Shown here: piece by piece, positions 8,862 to 16,778 of the stretch
Position numbering within the stretch: the first letter of the stretch is position 1
Layout: the number at the start of each line of letters is the position of its first letter
NCBI RefSeq assembly: GCF_900129725.1
Contig: NZ_FQWQ01000004.1
Span: forward strand, 186,001-250,000
DNA from: Chryseolinea serpens
Lineage (GTDB): Bacteria; Bacteroidota; Bacteroidia; Cytophagales; Cyclobacteriaceae
Direction of reading: 5' to 3'
DNA: 64,000 nt
Program-made: the position numbers and the translations under genes
Notes under the pieces: model-generated
Seen by the model: the letters and a program-made list of their open reading frames with translations, nothing else
Told to the model about the DNA's origin: nothing
Database searches by the model: none

Positions 8862-9506
8862 ATGGAAATGGAGATTTTAGGAGAGCGCCTCAGACTATAC
8901 CCCCAAAAGGCAGTTTTTTGGCCCGGAAAGGAGATACTTTTTATTGCCGATCTGCACGTGGGTAAAATCAATCACTTTCGCCGGTCGGGCATACCCCTGC
9001 CGGTAAAGGCCAACGACCGCAACATCGAACTGCTAATGGACCTCATCCAGGCCACTCACCCCAAGCGGGTCATTTGCCTGGGCGATCTTTTTCATAGCCA
9101 TTATAACCCCGAATGGGAAGTATTTGGGGAGGTGGTGAAACATTTCAGCCACATCTCTTTCGAATTGGTCATGGGCAACCACGACATCATGAGCGAGATC
9201 CAATACAGCCGCAAAGGCATCCTGCTCCACGACGAGCTCCGCATCGACCCCTTCATCTTTACACACCATCCGATGGAGGAGGTAGAGGAGGGGGCCTACA
9301 ATCTTGCCGGCCATATCCATCCCGGGGTCAGCCTGAGAGGCAAGGGCAGACAATCGCTGACACTGCCATGTTTTTATTTCGGATCTTGCGCCGGTCTGTT
9401 GCCCGCCTTCGGGATGTTTACGGGCCTGGCACGCATCCATCCGAAGAAGGACGACAACGTGTTTATTATTTTGGAAGATAAAATAATGAAGGTAAATCCA
9501 TCCTGA
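8862..9506 (+). CDS. pdeM: ligase-associated DNA damage response endonuclease PdeM (metallophosphoesterase)
   Basis: A 214-residue calcineurin-like phosphoesterase. The dinuclear metal ligands are all visible: D30 and H32 in ADLHVGK, D75 in CLGDLFH, N106/H107 in MGNHD, H135 in FTHHP, and H151/H153 in GHIHPG. The early K-x-NHFR segment after DLHVGK is typical of the PdeM branch. PdeM is considered part of the ligase/exonuclease/helicase repair set in Bacteroidota and Proteobacteria. The helicase is 1.6 kb upstream on the same strand, separated by the PiT gene. It is followed after 23 bp by the capA-like gene, probably co-transcribed. Confidence 0.85.
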   Translation: MEMEILGERLRLYPQKAVFWPGKEILFIADLHVGKINHFRRSGIPLPVKANDRNIELLMDLIQATHPKRVICLGDLFHSHYNPEWEVFGEVVKHFSHISFELVMGNHDIMSEIQYSRKGILLHDELRIDPFIFTHHPMEEVEEGAYNLAGHIHPGVSLRGKGRQSLTLPCFYFGSCAGLLPAFGMFTGLARIHPKKDDNVFIILEDKIMKVNPS

Positions 9507-9529
9507 AGACCGCACCCTGAACTGAACCT

Positions 9530-10720
9530 ATGCCTCATAAAAAACTGAATTCCTCAAAATCGCTTCGATCGTCAGCCCAAACGGCTTGCCTCCTGCTGGC
9601 ATTTTTGTTTGCCGGCGGCCACGCCTGGTCGCAAGACACGACAAGGCTCTCGCTCCTTTTTGCCGGCGATGTTATGGGGCATGACTCTCAGATTGCCGCG
9701 GCCTATGATGCCACGAAAAAGACATACGATTATACGGCCTGCTTCCAATACATAAAGCCCTACATCGAATCGGCCGACCTGGCCATCGCCAACCTGGAGG
9801 TGACCCTGGGGGGCGCACCATACAGCGGCTATCCGCAATTCAGCTCCCCCGACCAACTCGCGGTCACCCTCAAAGACGTCGGCTTTGACGCCCTGGTAAC
9901 GGCCAATAACCATTGCGTGGACAGAGGTAAAAAGGGGATCGAGCGCACCGTGGCGATGCTCGACAGTTTCAACATTCCCCACACCGGCACATTCTATGAC
10001 ACCGTTTCGCGTCTCAACGACTCGCCCCTCATCCTGGAAAAGAATGGCTTCACCCTGGCGCTGCTCAACTACACCTATGGCACCAACGGCATCACCGTCC
10101 CGAAGGGCAAGATTGTCAACCTGCTCGATACAGCCGTCATTCGCCAGGACCTTCTAAAAGCCCAGTCGCTGCACCCCGACGCCATCATCGTCTTCACCCA
10201 CTGGGGAATTGAATATCAAAATCTGCCATCGAAAATACAGAAAGACCTTACCGAATTTTGCTTTGCCCATGGCGCCCGACTGGTCATCGGCGCACATCCC
10301 CATGTGCTTCAGCCAATGGAATGGCGAAAGGAAAAGAATCAATTCGTAGCGTATTCATTGGGCAATTTTGTCTCCGGTCAACGGAAGCGCTACACGGACG
10401 GTGGCGCCATGGCCTATCTGGAGCTCTCCAAGATCACCTACAAGCCCGACAGTGCCATCACCACCATCGACAGTGCCGCCTACGGCCTCCAATGGGTGTA
10501 TCGCTCAGCCGAGGCTCATAAAAATTATTATATCATCCCCGTACAACCCGGGGACAAGGCCGCGCTGGAGTTTGTGAAAACCCAAACCGCGCGCGATGCT
10601 TACCGCATCTTCGTGGAGGATTCGCGCCAGCTTTATAAAAAACATAACAAGGAAGTCCCAGAGAGAAGCGGACTTCCACCAACGCCGTCTCCTGCGGAGA
10701 TCACCACGGAGCAGCACTGA
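9530..10720 (+). CDS. CapA family protein (PgsA-like metallophosphatase fold), exported
   Basis: A 396-residue exported protein. A basic N-terminus and hydrophobic segment (about residues 17-35, ending AWSQ) form a signal peptide. The mature part matches the bacterial CapA/poly-gamma-glutamate-synthesis (PGA_cap) fold: LLFAGDVMGHD near the start, ADLAIANLEV, ALVTANNHCVDRG, VFTHWGIEY, VIGAHPHVLQP and YSLGNFV. These Asp/Asn/His clusters correspond to the metallophosphatase-like site. No pgsB/pgsC (capB/capC) genes are nearby, so a role in poly-glutamate capsule is not supported here; a cell-envelope hydrolase role is more cautious. It lies 23 bp downstream of pdeM. Confidence 0.85.
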   Translation: MPHKKLNSSKSLRSSAQTACLLLAFLFAGGHAWSQDTTRLSLLFAGDVMGHDSQIAAAYDATKKTYDYTACFQYIKPYIESADLAIANLEVTLGGAPYSGYPQFSSPDQLAVTLKDVGFDALVTANNHCVDRGKKGIERTVAMLDSFNIPHTGTFYDTVSRLNDSPLILEKNGFTLALLNYTYGTNGITVPKGKIVNLLDTAVIRQDLLKAQSLHPDAIIVFTHWGIEYQNLPSKIQKDLTEFCFAHGARLVIGAHPHVLQPMEWRKEKNQFVAYSLGNFVSGQRKRYTDGGAMAYLELSKITYKPDSAITTIDSAAYGLQWVYRSAEAHKNYYIIPVQPGDKAALEFVKTQTARDAYRIFVEDSRQLYKKHNKEVPERSGLPPTPSPAEITTEQH

Positions 10721-10748
10721 CAAGCAGGACGGACGATTTCCGTTTTTT

Positions 10749-11237
10749 TTATTTTCCGCGCTTATAAAACCGGTCGGCCAGTATCGCAATGGGCAACCCG
10801 ATGCACACCATCAGGATTCCCATTTGCAAAGCGGCCTTGGCCACATCAAAGGGACCCATCTTGACGAGCGTGAGCGGAACCACGATCTTGTTCATGCAGA
10901 CCCACACAAATGCCCCGTACAAAATGCCCGACACATATTTGTTCTTCGCCAGAAAAGGCAGATACGGAAACGAGAGAAAATACAACACCGTCCATCCAAA
11001 GGCGATAATGTAGTGAAAGAGAAGTCCCAGCAGTGCCATCCCCGCACCGCCGGCGTATGCCTCCTGCCCAAACACCGCAGAAGCAATAAAGTGAAGCACG
11101 AGCACCGGGCTTCGACCCGAGACGATATAGACGTGAATAAACGCCGAAAGAATATCCATTGTCCCCGCCAGCAAACCGGCAAGTAAAATGGCCTTAACGA
11201 CTCCATCCGAAAGGCGAGCATTGGCTACATTTTCCAT
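10749..11237 (-). CDS. small integral membrane protein, YagU/DUF1440-like (tentative)
   Basis: About 162 residues with four hydrophobic segments: AILLAGLLAGTMDILSAF, LHFIASAVFG plus the following glycine-rich turn, LLGLLFHYIIAFGWTVLYFL, and VAKAALQMGILMVCIGLPIAIL. The G-x-x-A-G-x-x-D pattern in the first helix and the short helix-loop layout resemble YagU/DUF1440-type membrane proteins, but I cannot confirm the family. The start is either the GTG/ATG pair at 11243 or the ATG at 11237 (MENVANARLS); the latter is taken. It is convergent with capA, with only 28 bp between the stop codons. No function is proposed. Confidence 0.65.
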   Translation of the reverse strand: MENVANARLSDGVVKAILLAGLLAGTMDILSAFIHVYIVSGRSPVLVLHFIASAVFGQEAYAGGAGMALLGLLFHYIIAFGWTVLYFLSFPYLPFLAKNKYVSGILYGAFVWVCMNKIVVPLTLVKMGPFDVAKAALQMGILMVCIGLPIAILADRFYKRGK

Positions 11238-11353
11238 AAGCAAAAGTGATTTATTGAACCATCACGAAGGTACCACAAAAGCAACAATCACGCGATGACG
11301 CAGATCGTGTGAATTTTACACATACTCCCCAAAAGAAGGCCCCACCTGAAAGC

Positions 11354-11401
11354 CCTCCTGGATTCTGGCTCCTGGCTTCTGGCTCCTGAATTCTGCTCCT
11401 G
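11354..11401. repeat. short tandem heptamer array, GCTYCTG-like
   Basis: Seven consecutive units are readable on the plus strand: CCTCCTG, GATTCTG, GCTCCTG, GCTTCTG, GCTCCTG, AATTCTG and CTCCTG (the last is 6 nt). The invariant part is YTG with CT at fixed phase. It resembles the short tandemly repeated repetitive sequences described in cyanobacteria and some other bacteria. Confidence 0.75.
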
Positions 11402-11573
11402 ACCTATCCATACCGTTGCAACCCCAATGCTTGCCACGTCGCCAAGTAAGATCGCGTAACATTTTCTGCCTTCCCGATCAAAAAAATATTTAGAAAAAAG
11501 CAAACTGCAATCTCATTGCAGTCTGTGCCCTCATCTTTGCTTTCGATAAAGCCAAACTTATAGACGTGGAAGT

Positions 11574-11618
11574 AAGGTGATAACCAACGTTGAAGACGTT
11601 GACCGAGGTTATCACCTT
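11574..11618 (+). terminator. long two-tier hairpin upstream of the T9SS protein gene
   Basis: Perfect 12-nt arms AAGGTGATAACC (11574-11585) and GGTTATCACCTT (11607-11618) enclose a smaller stem CAACGT/ACGTTG. A run TTTTCCTATTTTAAT follows on the plus strand, so it would act as a rho-independent terminator for rightward transcription. No gene lies upstream on that strand, so it may be a leader attenuator or an insulator 40 bp before the 11659 gene. Confidence 0.55.
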
Positions 11619-11658
11619 TTCCTATTTTAATGAACAATGAAATACGAAACGGAAAGCT

Positions 11659-13371
11659 ATGCATATGAGATCAAGATCATTTGTTCTGTATGGTTTGCTC
11701 GCGATCAGCATGCTGATGGAAGCAAATTGGAGTTTAGGTCAGACCAACCTGCCACCTAAGTTCGAAGTTCCCGCACCCGTTACCGTAATGGAGGATTTTG
11801 GGACGCAAGGAATTCCAAAGGTGGTTTCACGTATAGATCCGGGTAGTTCAATTGAAGCGGAAAGCGGCCAAACGGTTTTCCTGCGTATCGTAAGTGCCAG
11901 TATAGACCCCAACTTTTTTTCAAGCGTCGCCCTCACCAATACGGGAACGTTAAGTTTCACGGTAGTGCCCAACAGCAATGGCAGTACCTCGATAGACGTT
12001 TATGCGATAGATGACGGTGGCGCCAGGAGTGTCACAAAGAAGATCTATATTCATCTTCTGCCGGTCAACGATCCCCCTTCGTTCACGAAAGGACCAGATC
12101 TACTCGTTTCCGCCATGGATGCCGGGCCACAGAACTGGCCCTCCTGGGCGACGCACATTAGCCCGGGACCAATGGAGGAATCCGTACAAACGGTACATTT
12201 TGAACTCAACGGATTCGATCCGTCCCTCTTTTCGACTCCTCCCGCTATCGACGCGCACGGCACCCTGACTTTTGAGCCCCTGCCCACCACTTCCGGCCAG
12301 ATCGCTGTGGCCGCTACGGCGGTCGACGATGGCGGAACAGACAACGGAGGAATCGACCATAGCGCTTCGCAAACGTTCTTCATTTCTATCCCCTCCAACC
12401 AACCCCCGACGTTTGTTAAAGGCGACGATAAAACCGTATGGGAAGACTCGGGGCCGCAGCAATTCACCTCGTGGGCAACACACGTGTCGGCCGGCACAAA
12501 TGAATTGCATCAGCAAATTGCCTTTCACGTTTACGACTACGATCAGACCCTTTTCGTCCAAGGTCCATCCATCGATCCGCAGGGAAATCTCGCGTTCACA
12601 CCCGCGCCCAACGCCTCTGGCAGCACACCGGTGTTCGTGCAGGCTACCGACAATGGAGGCACTTCTAACGGTGGACAAGATCACAGTGTCCCAACAACTT
12701 TTGTCATCACCGTGCAGCCGGTAAACGATCCACCCGCGATGGACTTCGTGCCGACGCAGTACACGAAGATCCATGCGACGAAGCAAACCGTTTTTCTTGA
12801 TGGTATAACTCCAGGTCCACTGGAAGACGGCCAGACCCTTACGCTCACCGCATCGGCAAGCGATCACCAGCGCCTGAGTGACCCGCAGATAACCTACTTG
12901 GGAGGGAGTAAGGCCACACTGGAGTACTCACCGGGGTCTGCGGCCGGTAGGGTTGATGTCACCGTGAAGCTTGCCGACGATGGCGGTGTTGCCAACGGCG
13001 GTGTTGACCAATCGACCTATACCTTCCAGATCGTTATCGACGATGAGGTCACGCCACAACCGCCCCCACCGTTTCAAACCTTGTTTGTTCCGACCGTATT
13101 CTCACCCAACGGCGACAATTCCAATGATGTCTTCAAAATACGGGGCGAGGGCATAGCCTCGCTGCAATTTGCCATTTTCGATTTATCGGGCCGAAGAGTG
13201 TACTACACCAGCGACGTGAAATCGGTCACGGAGCAAGGATGGGATGGCACCTTCAACGGCGTGACGTTACCCGCCGGCAGCTATGCGTGGACCTTAAAGG
13301 GAAACCTGGTCGATGGAAGTGAACTCTCCTTCAATGGAAAAAAATACGGCCAGGTATTGCTGGTCAGATGA
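11659..13371 (+). CDS. secreted repeat protein with T9SS type-B sorting domain
   Basis: A 570-residue protein exported by Sec and then by the type IX secretion system to the cell surface or medium. Residues 1-28 are a signal peptide ending in SLGQ. About residues 30-465 hold four cadherin/Ig-like beta-sandwich repeats of ~110 residues; each carries PPxF at its start, an acidic xDxGPQ(N/Q) stretch, (S/T)WATH, and DDGG-like loops (VDDGGTDNGG, ATDNGGTSNGG, LADDGGVANGG) that suggest calcium binding. About residues 472-570 form the gliding-motility-associated C-terminal domain (VPTVFSPNGDNSNDVF, then FDLSGRRVYY and WDGTFNG), the sorting signal for T9SS type B. Adhesion or matrix binding is likely, with no known ligand. 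Confidence 0.88.
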   Translation: MHMRSRSFVLYGLLAISMLMEANWSLGQTNLPPKFEVPAPVTVMEDFGTQGIPKVVSRIDPGSSIEAESGQTVFLRIVSASIDPNFFSSVALTNTGTLSFTVVPNSNGSTSIDVYAIDDGGARSVTKKIYIHLLPVNDPPSFTKGPDLLVSAMDAGPQNWPSWATHISPGPMEESVQTVHFELNGFDPSLFSTPPAIDAHGTLTFEPLPTTSGQIAVAATAVDDGGTDNGGIDHSASQTFFISIPSNQPPTFVKGDDKTVWEDSGPQQFTSWATHVSAGTNELHQQIAFHVYDYDQTLFVQGPSIDPQGNLAFTPAPNASGSTPVFVQATDNGGTSNGGQDHSVPTTFVITVQPVNDPPAMDFVPTQYTKIHATKQTVFLDGITPGPLEDGQTLTLTASASDHQRLSDPQITYLGGSKATLEYSPGSAAGRVDVTVKLADDGGVANGGVDQSTYTFQIVIDDEVTPQPPPPFQTLFVPTVFSPNGDNSNDVFKIRGEGIASLQFAIFDLSGRRVYYTSDVKSVTEQGWDGTFNGVTLPAGSYAWTLKGNLVDGSELSFNGKKYGQVLLVR

Positions 13372-13405
13372 ATCAGGAGGCATGCTAGTTTGTAAAGCAC
13401 CAGAA

Positions 13406-14146
13406 ATGACAATAGATAAAAAAGTTCTCGCATACATCGTCGTGGGAATGCTCACAGCGATCCTGTCATGTTCCAAATCCCCTTGCGAAGGAGGCAAAGA
13501 CAACCTGATCGTGGAAACCGTGCTCACCGCCGACGAGCAATCGCGCCTGACACCAGCGCAAGTCATTCAAAGTCTCCGTGAAGGCAATGTGCGTTTCTGT
13601 GCAAACGACCTCACCGCGCGTGACCACAGCAAACAAATCCGGGAAGCGGCACGCTCACAATTTCCCAAAGCCGTCATCGTCTCCTGTCTCGATTCGCGAA
13701 TCCCGGTTGAAGACATTTTTGACAAAGGCATAGGCGACATCTTTGTGGCGCGTGTGGCGGGTAATGTTATCAATGAAGACATACTGGGTAGCCTGGAATA
13801 CGGCTGCGCGGTGGCGGGTGCCAAAGTGGTGGTGGTGCTGGGTCACGAAAATTGTGGTGCCATCAAAGCCGGCATCGACAACGTGCGCACGGGCAACATC
13901 ACGTCGCTGGTCGTGAAGATCCGGCGTGCGGTAGACCAGGCAGCGGCTGCTGAAATCAACCCTGCCCCCAAAAGCAAAGATTTTATCCACGCCGTCTGCC
14001 TTGCCAATGTTCAGATTTCCCTGACCGACATCCACGACAATAGCCCCATTCTGAAAACGCTTGAAGAACAAGGTAAGATCAGCATTGTCGGTGCGCTATA
14101 CGATATCAATACAGGGCAGGTGAAGTTTTTGGATAGGGATCAGTGA
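13406..14146 (+). CDS. beta-class carbonic anhydrase, predicted lipoprotein
   Basis: Reversible hydration of CO2 to bicarbonate. It is a 246-residue beta-carbonic anhydrase whose zinc ligands are C94, D96 (SCLDSR, with R98 of the Asp/Arg dyad), H147 and C150 (GHENCGA). A hydrophobic leader (about residues 6-20) ends at ILSC22, a plausible lipobox, so the enzyme is predicted to be exported and lipid-anchored in the periplasm; most beta enzymes are cytoplasmic. The start at 13406 (MTIDKKVLAY) places the leader correctly; upstream in-frame ATGs overlap the T9SS gene end and would bury it. It begins 34 bp after the previous stop and ends before two terminator hairpins. Confidence 0.88.
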   Translation: MTIDKKVLAYIVVGMLTAILSCSKSPCEGGKDNLIVETVLTADEQSRLTPAQVIQSLREGNVRFCANDLTARDHSKQIREAARSQFPKAVIVSCLDSRIPVEDIFDKGIGDIFVARVAGNVINEDILGSLEYGCAVAGAKVVVVLGHENCGAIKAGIDNVRTGNITSLVVKIRRAVDQAAAAEINPAPKSKDFIHAVCLANVQISLTDIHDNSPILKTLEEQGKISIVGALYDINTGQVKFLDRDQ

Positions 14147-14173
14147 GGTCCCTGCGTCTTCTCCGGGAGACAA

Positions 14174-14209
14174 AAGAAAAACGCTACCTTTTGAGTAGCG
14201 CTTTTCTTT
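14174..14209. terminator. bidirectional hairpin after the carbonic anhydrase gene
   Basis: Stem CGCTAC (14182-14187) / GTAGCG (14195-14200) is extended by AGAAAA and CTTTTCTTT flanks, giving A-rich 5' and T-rich 3' sides on both strands. It is 30 bp after the stop codon. Confidence 0.75.
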
Positions 14210-14247
14210 ATCAATAATTCATAACCCTGTCACAAAGGTCACTGTTC

Positions 14248-14280
14248 CCACTGCAATTATTTTGCAGTGGCTATTTTTTT
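14248..14280 (+). terminator. rho-independent terminator at the convergent junction
   Basis: Perfect stem CCACTGCAA (14248-14256) / TTGCAGTGG (14262-14270) with loop TTATT is followed by CTATTTTTTT. The T run touches the end of the convergent NtrC-type gene, so it stops rightward transcription from entering it. Confidence 0.8.
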
Positions 14281-15748
14281 AGGCCATGGGTTTTTGAGGG
14301 GCGTAGATGCCCAGTTTCTTCATGCGCGAGGCCAGTGTGGTGGGCTTCAGATTTAAAATATCAGCCGCGCCGCCGGTTCCCCGGATCCGCCAATTGGTTT
14401 TTTCGAGCACGCGGATGATGTGAAGCTTTTCTGCCTCCAGCATCGAAATGCCATCGTCTTTTTTGATGGCGGAGATGGGCTTCCAGTCGCCGATAGACAG
14501 TTCATTGCCGGGGCTGGTGATGATGAGGCGTTCGATCACATTTTCGAGTTCGCGAATGTTCCCCGGCCAGTCGTAAAGCATGAGTTGTTCGATGGTGGCC
14601 GAAGAAATTTGTTTTATCTCCTTGCCGATCTTTTTGCTGTGCTTGTTCACAAAGTGATGCACAAGCGCGGGGATGTCCTGACGGCGCTCTTGCAGGCTGG
14701 GATTGTGAATGGGAAAAACGTTGAGGCGGAAGAAAAGATCTGACCGGAAATTCCCAACGTTCACGGCTTCTTCGATATCGCGGTTGGTGGCGGCGATCAC
14801 CCGCACGTCGACCCGGGTGGCCTTGGCTTCGCCTAATTTATGGAAATCACCATCTTGCAATACGCGCAGCAGTTTGGCTTGCAAATCCAGCGGAAGCTCG
14901 CCGATTTCGTCCAGAAAAATGGTGCCCTTATCGGCCAGCTCGAAAAGGCCGATCTTGTTCACCAGCGCTCCCGTAAATGCGCCCTTTACGTGTCCAAACA
15001 ATTCGCTTTCAATCAGGTTGGCGGGCAACGCGGCGCAATTTACTTTCACCATGCTCCGATTGCTGCGATTGCTCATCGTGTGAATGGCCCGCGCCAACAA
15101 CTCTTTGCCCGTACCCGTTTGCCCCGTGATCAACACGGTGGCATTGGTGGACGCCACCTGACGAACTTTTTGCAGTACCTCTTCGAAGATCTTGCTTTCG
15201 TAGATGATCTCGCTGGGATTGTTGTGGGCTGAGATCTCGCGCCGCAAGTATTGGTTCTCTTGCTCCAGGCGACCTTTCAGCTTTTTTATCTCCTCGTTGG
15301 CATCCTGAAGAATGGAATTTTTTTCGCTGAGTTGTTTGTTTGTGACCTTCAGCTCTTCCAATAATTTAGCGTTCTCCGATTTGAGATTTCTGGATTCGAG
15401 GCCTTTCTCGATAATGCTTCGCAGGTGCTTCAGGTCCCAGGGTTTGGAGATGAAGTAGAAAATCTTGCCGTCGTTGATGGCGTTGATAACAGTTTCAATT
15501 TGCGAGTATCCGGTGATGATGATCCGCACCATGTCCGGATATTGGGGTACCAATTCCTTTAGCAAGTCGAGCCCGGTCTGATCGGGCATCTTTTGATCGG
15601 TGAGAATGAGGTCTACGTCGTGATCTTTAATGACCTGTTTGGCCTCGGCAGCTGACGAAGCTACGAGAACGTTGTATTCTTTTTTGAAAAGCGATTTGAA
15701 AATAGTAAGATTTTCAATTTCGTCATCAACATACAAGATCGTATTCAT
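14279..15748 (-). CDS. sigma-54-dependent response regulator, NtrC family
   Basis: A 489-residue transcription activator. Residues 1-120 are a receiver domain with acidic pocket YVDDE, phospho-acceptor D51 (LTDQKMP) and conserved K102 (SKPWD). A coiled coil spans about 120-172. The AAA+ domain (about 185-415) has Walker A GQTGTGKE (209-216) and the sigma-54 contact loop GAFTGA (256-261). A Fis-type helix-turn-helix lies at the C-terminus (LKPTTLASRMKKLGI). The start at 15748 (MNTILYVDDE) is chosen over 15784. The receiver is strikingly similar to that of the hybrid kinase at 16779-17894, so the two may answer the same signal. No kinase gene lies directly next to it. Confidence 0.92.
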   Translation of the reverse strand: MNTILYVDDEIENLTIFKSLFKKEYNVLVASSAAEAKQVIKDHDVDLILTDQKMPDQTGLDLLKELVPQYPDMVRIIITGYSQIETVINAINDGKIFYFISKPWDLKHLRSIIEKGLESRNLKSENAKLLEELKVTNKQLSEKNSILQDANEEIKKLKGRLEQENQYLRREISAHNNPSEIIYESKIFEEVLQKVRQVASTNATVLITGQTGTGKELLARAIHTMSNRSNRSMVKVNCAALPANLIESELFGHVKGAFTGALVNKIGLFELADKGTIFLDEIGELPLDLQAKLLRVLQDGDFHKLGEAKATRVDVRVIAATNRDIEEAVNVGNFRSDLFFRLNVFPIHNPSLQERRQDIPALVHHFVNKHSKKIGKEIKQISSATIEQLMLYDWPGNIRELENVIERLIITSPGNELSIGDWKPISAIKKDDGISMLEAEKLHIIRVLEKTNWRIRGTGGAADILNLKPTTLASRMKKLGIYAPQKPMA

Positions 15749-15875
15749 TATAGAACCTTTGTATAATACACTAAAATGTAGCACATAATTTAGAGAAATT
15801 CAATTCTTCATTTGCACAACCGGCGAAGCGTGATCAGGAATTCGCGCAAACGCACCTGCGATGATATTTTCGACC

Positions 15876-16208
15876 CTACACTTTATCGAAGATCGCAGCG
15901 ACCAGCAGGTTTTTGGAAAAAGGCCCGCTCACGCTACCGGAAACCGTGCCGTCTTTAAACAACAGGATCGTAGGAATTTCCGAAATGCAATACGTAAGCT
16001 CGAAGAACGGGTACTCGTCCAGGTTAACTTTGTAGAACAGGACTTTGTCTTTGAAATCGTCCGTGAATTCCTGTAACAGCGATTCGGCCAGGAAAGATAG
16101 ACCGCTGTAGTTCCTGTAAAACTCCACCAGAACGGGTTCCTTCGCGAGCAGTACTTTTTCAGCGAACTGAATTTCAATGTCACTTCCTGTCATCTGATGT
16201 ATGGCCAT
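15876..16208 (-). CDS. thioredoxin-fold protein without redox cysteines
   Basis: A ~110-residue protein with a thioredoxin layout: beta strand PVLVEFY, then an active-site helix, then LFYKVNLDEYPFF, the cis-proline segment SEIPTILLFKDG (P79) and a C-terminal helix. Where thioredoxins have WCGPC it reads YSGLS (S35, S38), so both catalytic cysteines are replaced by serine; the only nearby cysteine is C74. It cannot be a normal disulfide reductase, and a chaperone or binding role is more likely. The start at 16208 (MAIHQMTGSD) is preferred; an in-frame ATG at 16271 would add 21 hydrophobic residues. It is co-directional with the NtrC-type gene, 127 bp upstream of its start. Confidence 0.75.
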   Translation of the reverse strand: MAIHQMTGSDIEIQFAEKVLLAKEPVLVEFYRNYSGLSFLAESLLQEFTDDFKDKVLFYKVNLDEYPFFELTYCISEIPTILLFKDGTVSGSVSGPFSKNLLVAAIFDKV

Positions 16209-16271
16209 AGTTTGTGATATTAGAATAACCCCTTCTATAAATTCTGTGCCAGTTAAAAAAGCCGTTTGCAT

Positions 16272-16778
16272 TCAAATTTTAGAGGTGATCGTATCGAAAT
16301 GAGTTGAAATTTCGTTCGCCCAACGAAATTTCGTTAGCCGTGCTCTGCACACAAGCGTGTTAACCATCCGCTGCGTGCACTTGGAAAGTGTTTACTGGAA
16401 AGAACATGGGCGACGAAATAGTACGACGAAAATCCAAGACGAGCAACGATATTTCGTCGGTAAAAAGTCGTCATAACTTGGTAATTGTTTGATTTTCAGG
16501 TTTTTAAGTTTAGGCCTGATCCTTGTTAGAAAGGCTTGGAAAAACCACATTGAAATGCGATATACAGGTCATGTGCGACGGCGCAGAGGGGGCATTCGTT
16601 CCGTCGATAGAGTGGGTGAGTCCTTGTCAAGGTCAAGATTAATGCTTCTTCTTTTGCTTTTTCCTGGCTATCTTCAACATGTACTTGGCCTAGTTCTGTT
16701 GTACGTCTCCAGCCCATTCCCAAAGTTTTCTCCCAGGTATATAACGACTCCACGTATGGTTACGCTTACCCCATAGTC
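16272..16778. other. gene-free stretch with palindromic GAAATTTCGTT repeats
   Basis: About 500 bases without a convincing gene. Two near-identical 15-mers, GAAATTTCGTTCGCC (16306-16320) and GAAATTTCGTTAGCC (16325-16339), lie back to back, the second inside the 14-nt palindrome AACGAAATTTCGTT (16322-16335). A related ACGATATTTCGT lies at 16446-16457. The frame at 16489-16776 has no recognisable protein character. A promoter for the hybrid kinase gene should lie at the right end, but I cannot define it. Confidence 0.6.
16306..16339. repeat. direct repeat/palindrome cluster, GAAATTTCGTT
   Basis: Two 15-nt direct copies differ at one base (C versus A) and are separated by 4 nt; the right copy is centred on a perfect 14-nt palindrome. 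A related palindrome, ACGATATTTCGT, recurs at 16446-16457 and again 21 kb away at 37262-37273. Confidence 0.65.

Larger units (their letters stand above)
11244..11658. other. gene-free stretch with a heptamer array and two hairpins
   Basis: No credible gene is seen in these 415 bases; the short frames here are low-complexity or antisense. It contains a heptanucleotide array (11354-11401), a small perfect hairpin (11504-11522: ACTGCAAT/ATTGCAGT around CTC) and a long hairpin just before the next gene (11574-11618). Confidence 0.7.

Noticed and set aside
11504-11522. Relation between ACTGCAAT hairpins at 11504 and 14248
   Set aside because: Both share a CTGCAA core, but the second is a plain terminator and the first lacks a T run; likely coincidence.
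16489-16776. 95-residue frame before the hybrid kinase
   Set aside because: Arginine/leucine-rich low-complexity text without family resemblance, in a repeat-bearing gap.
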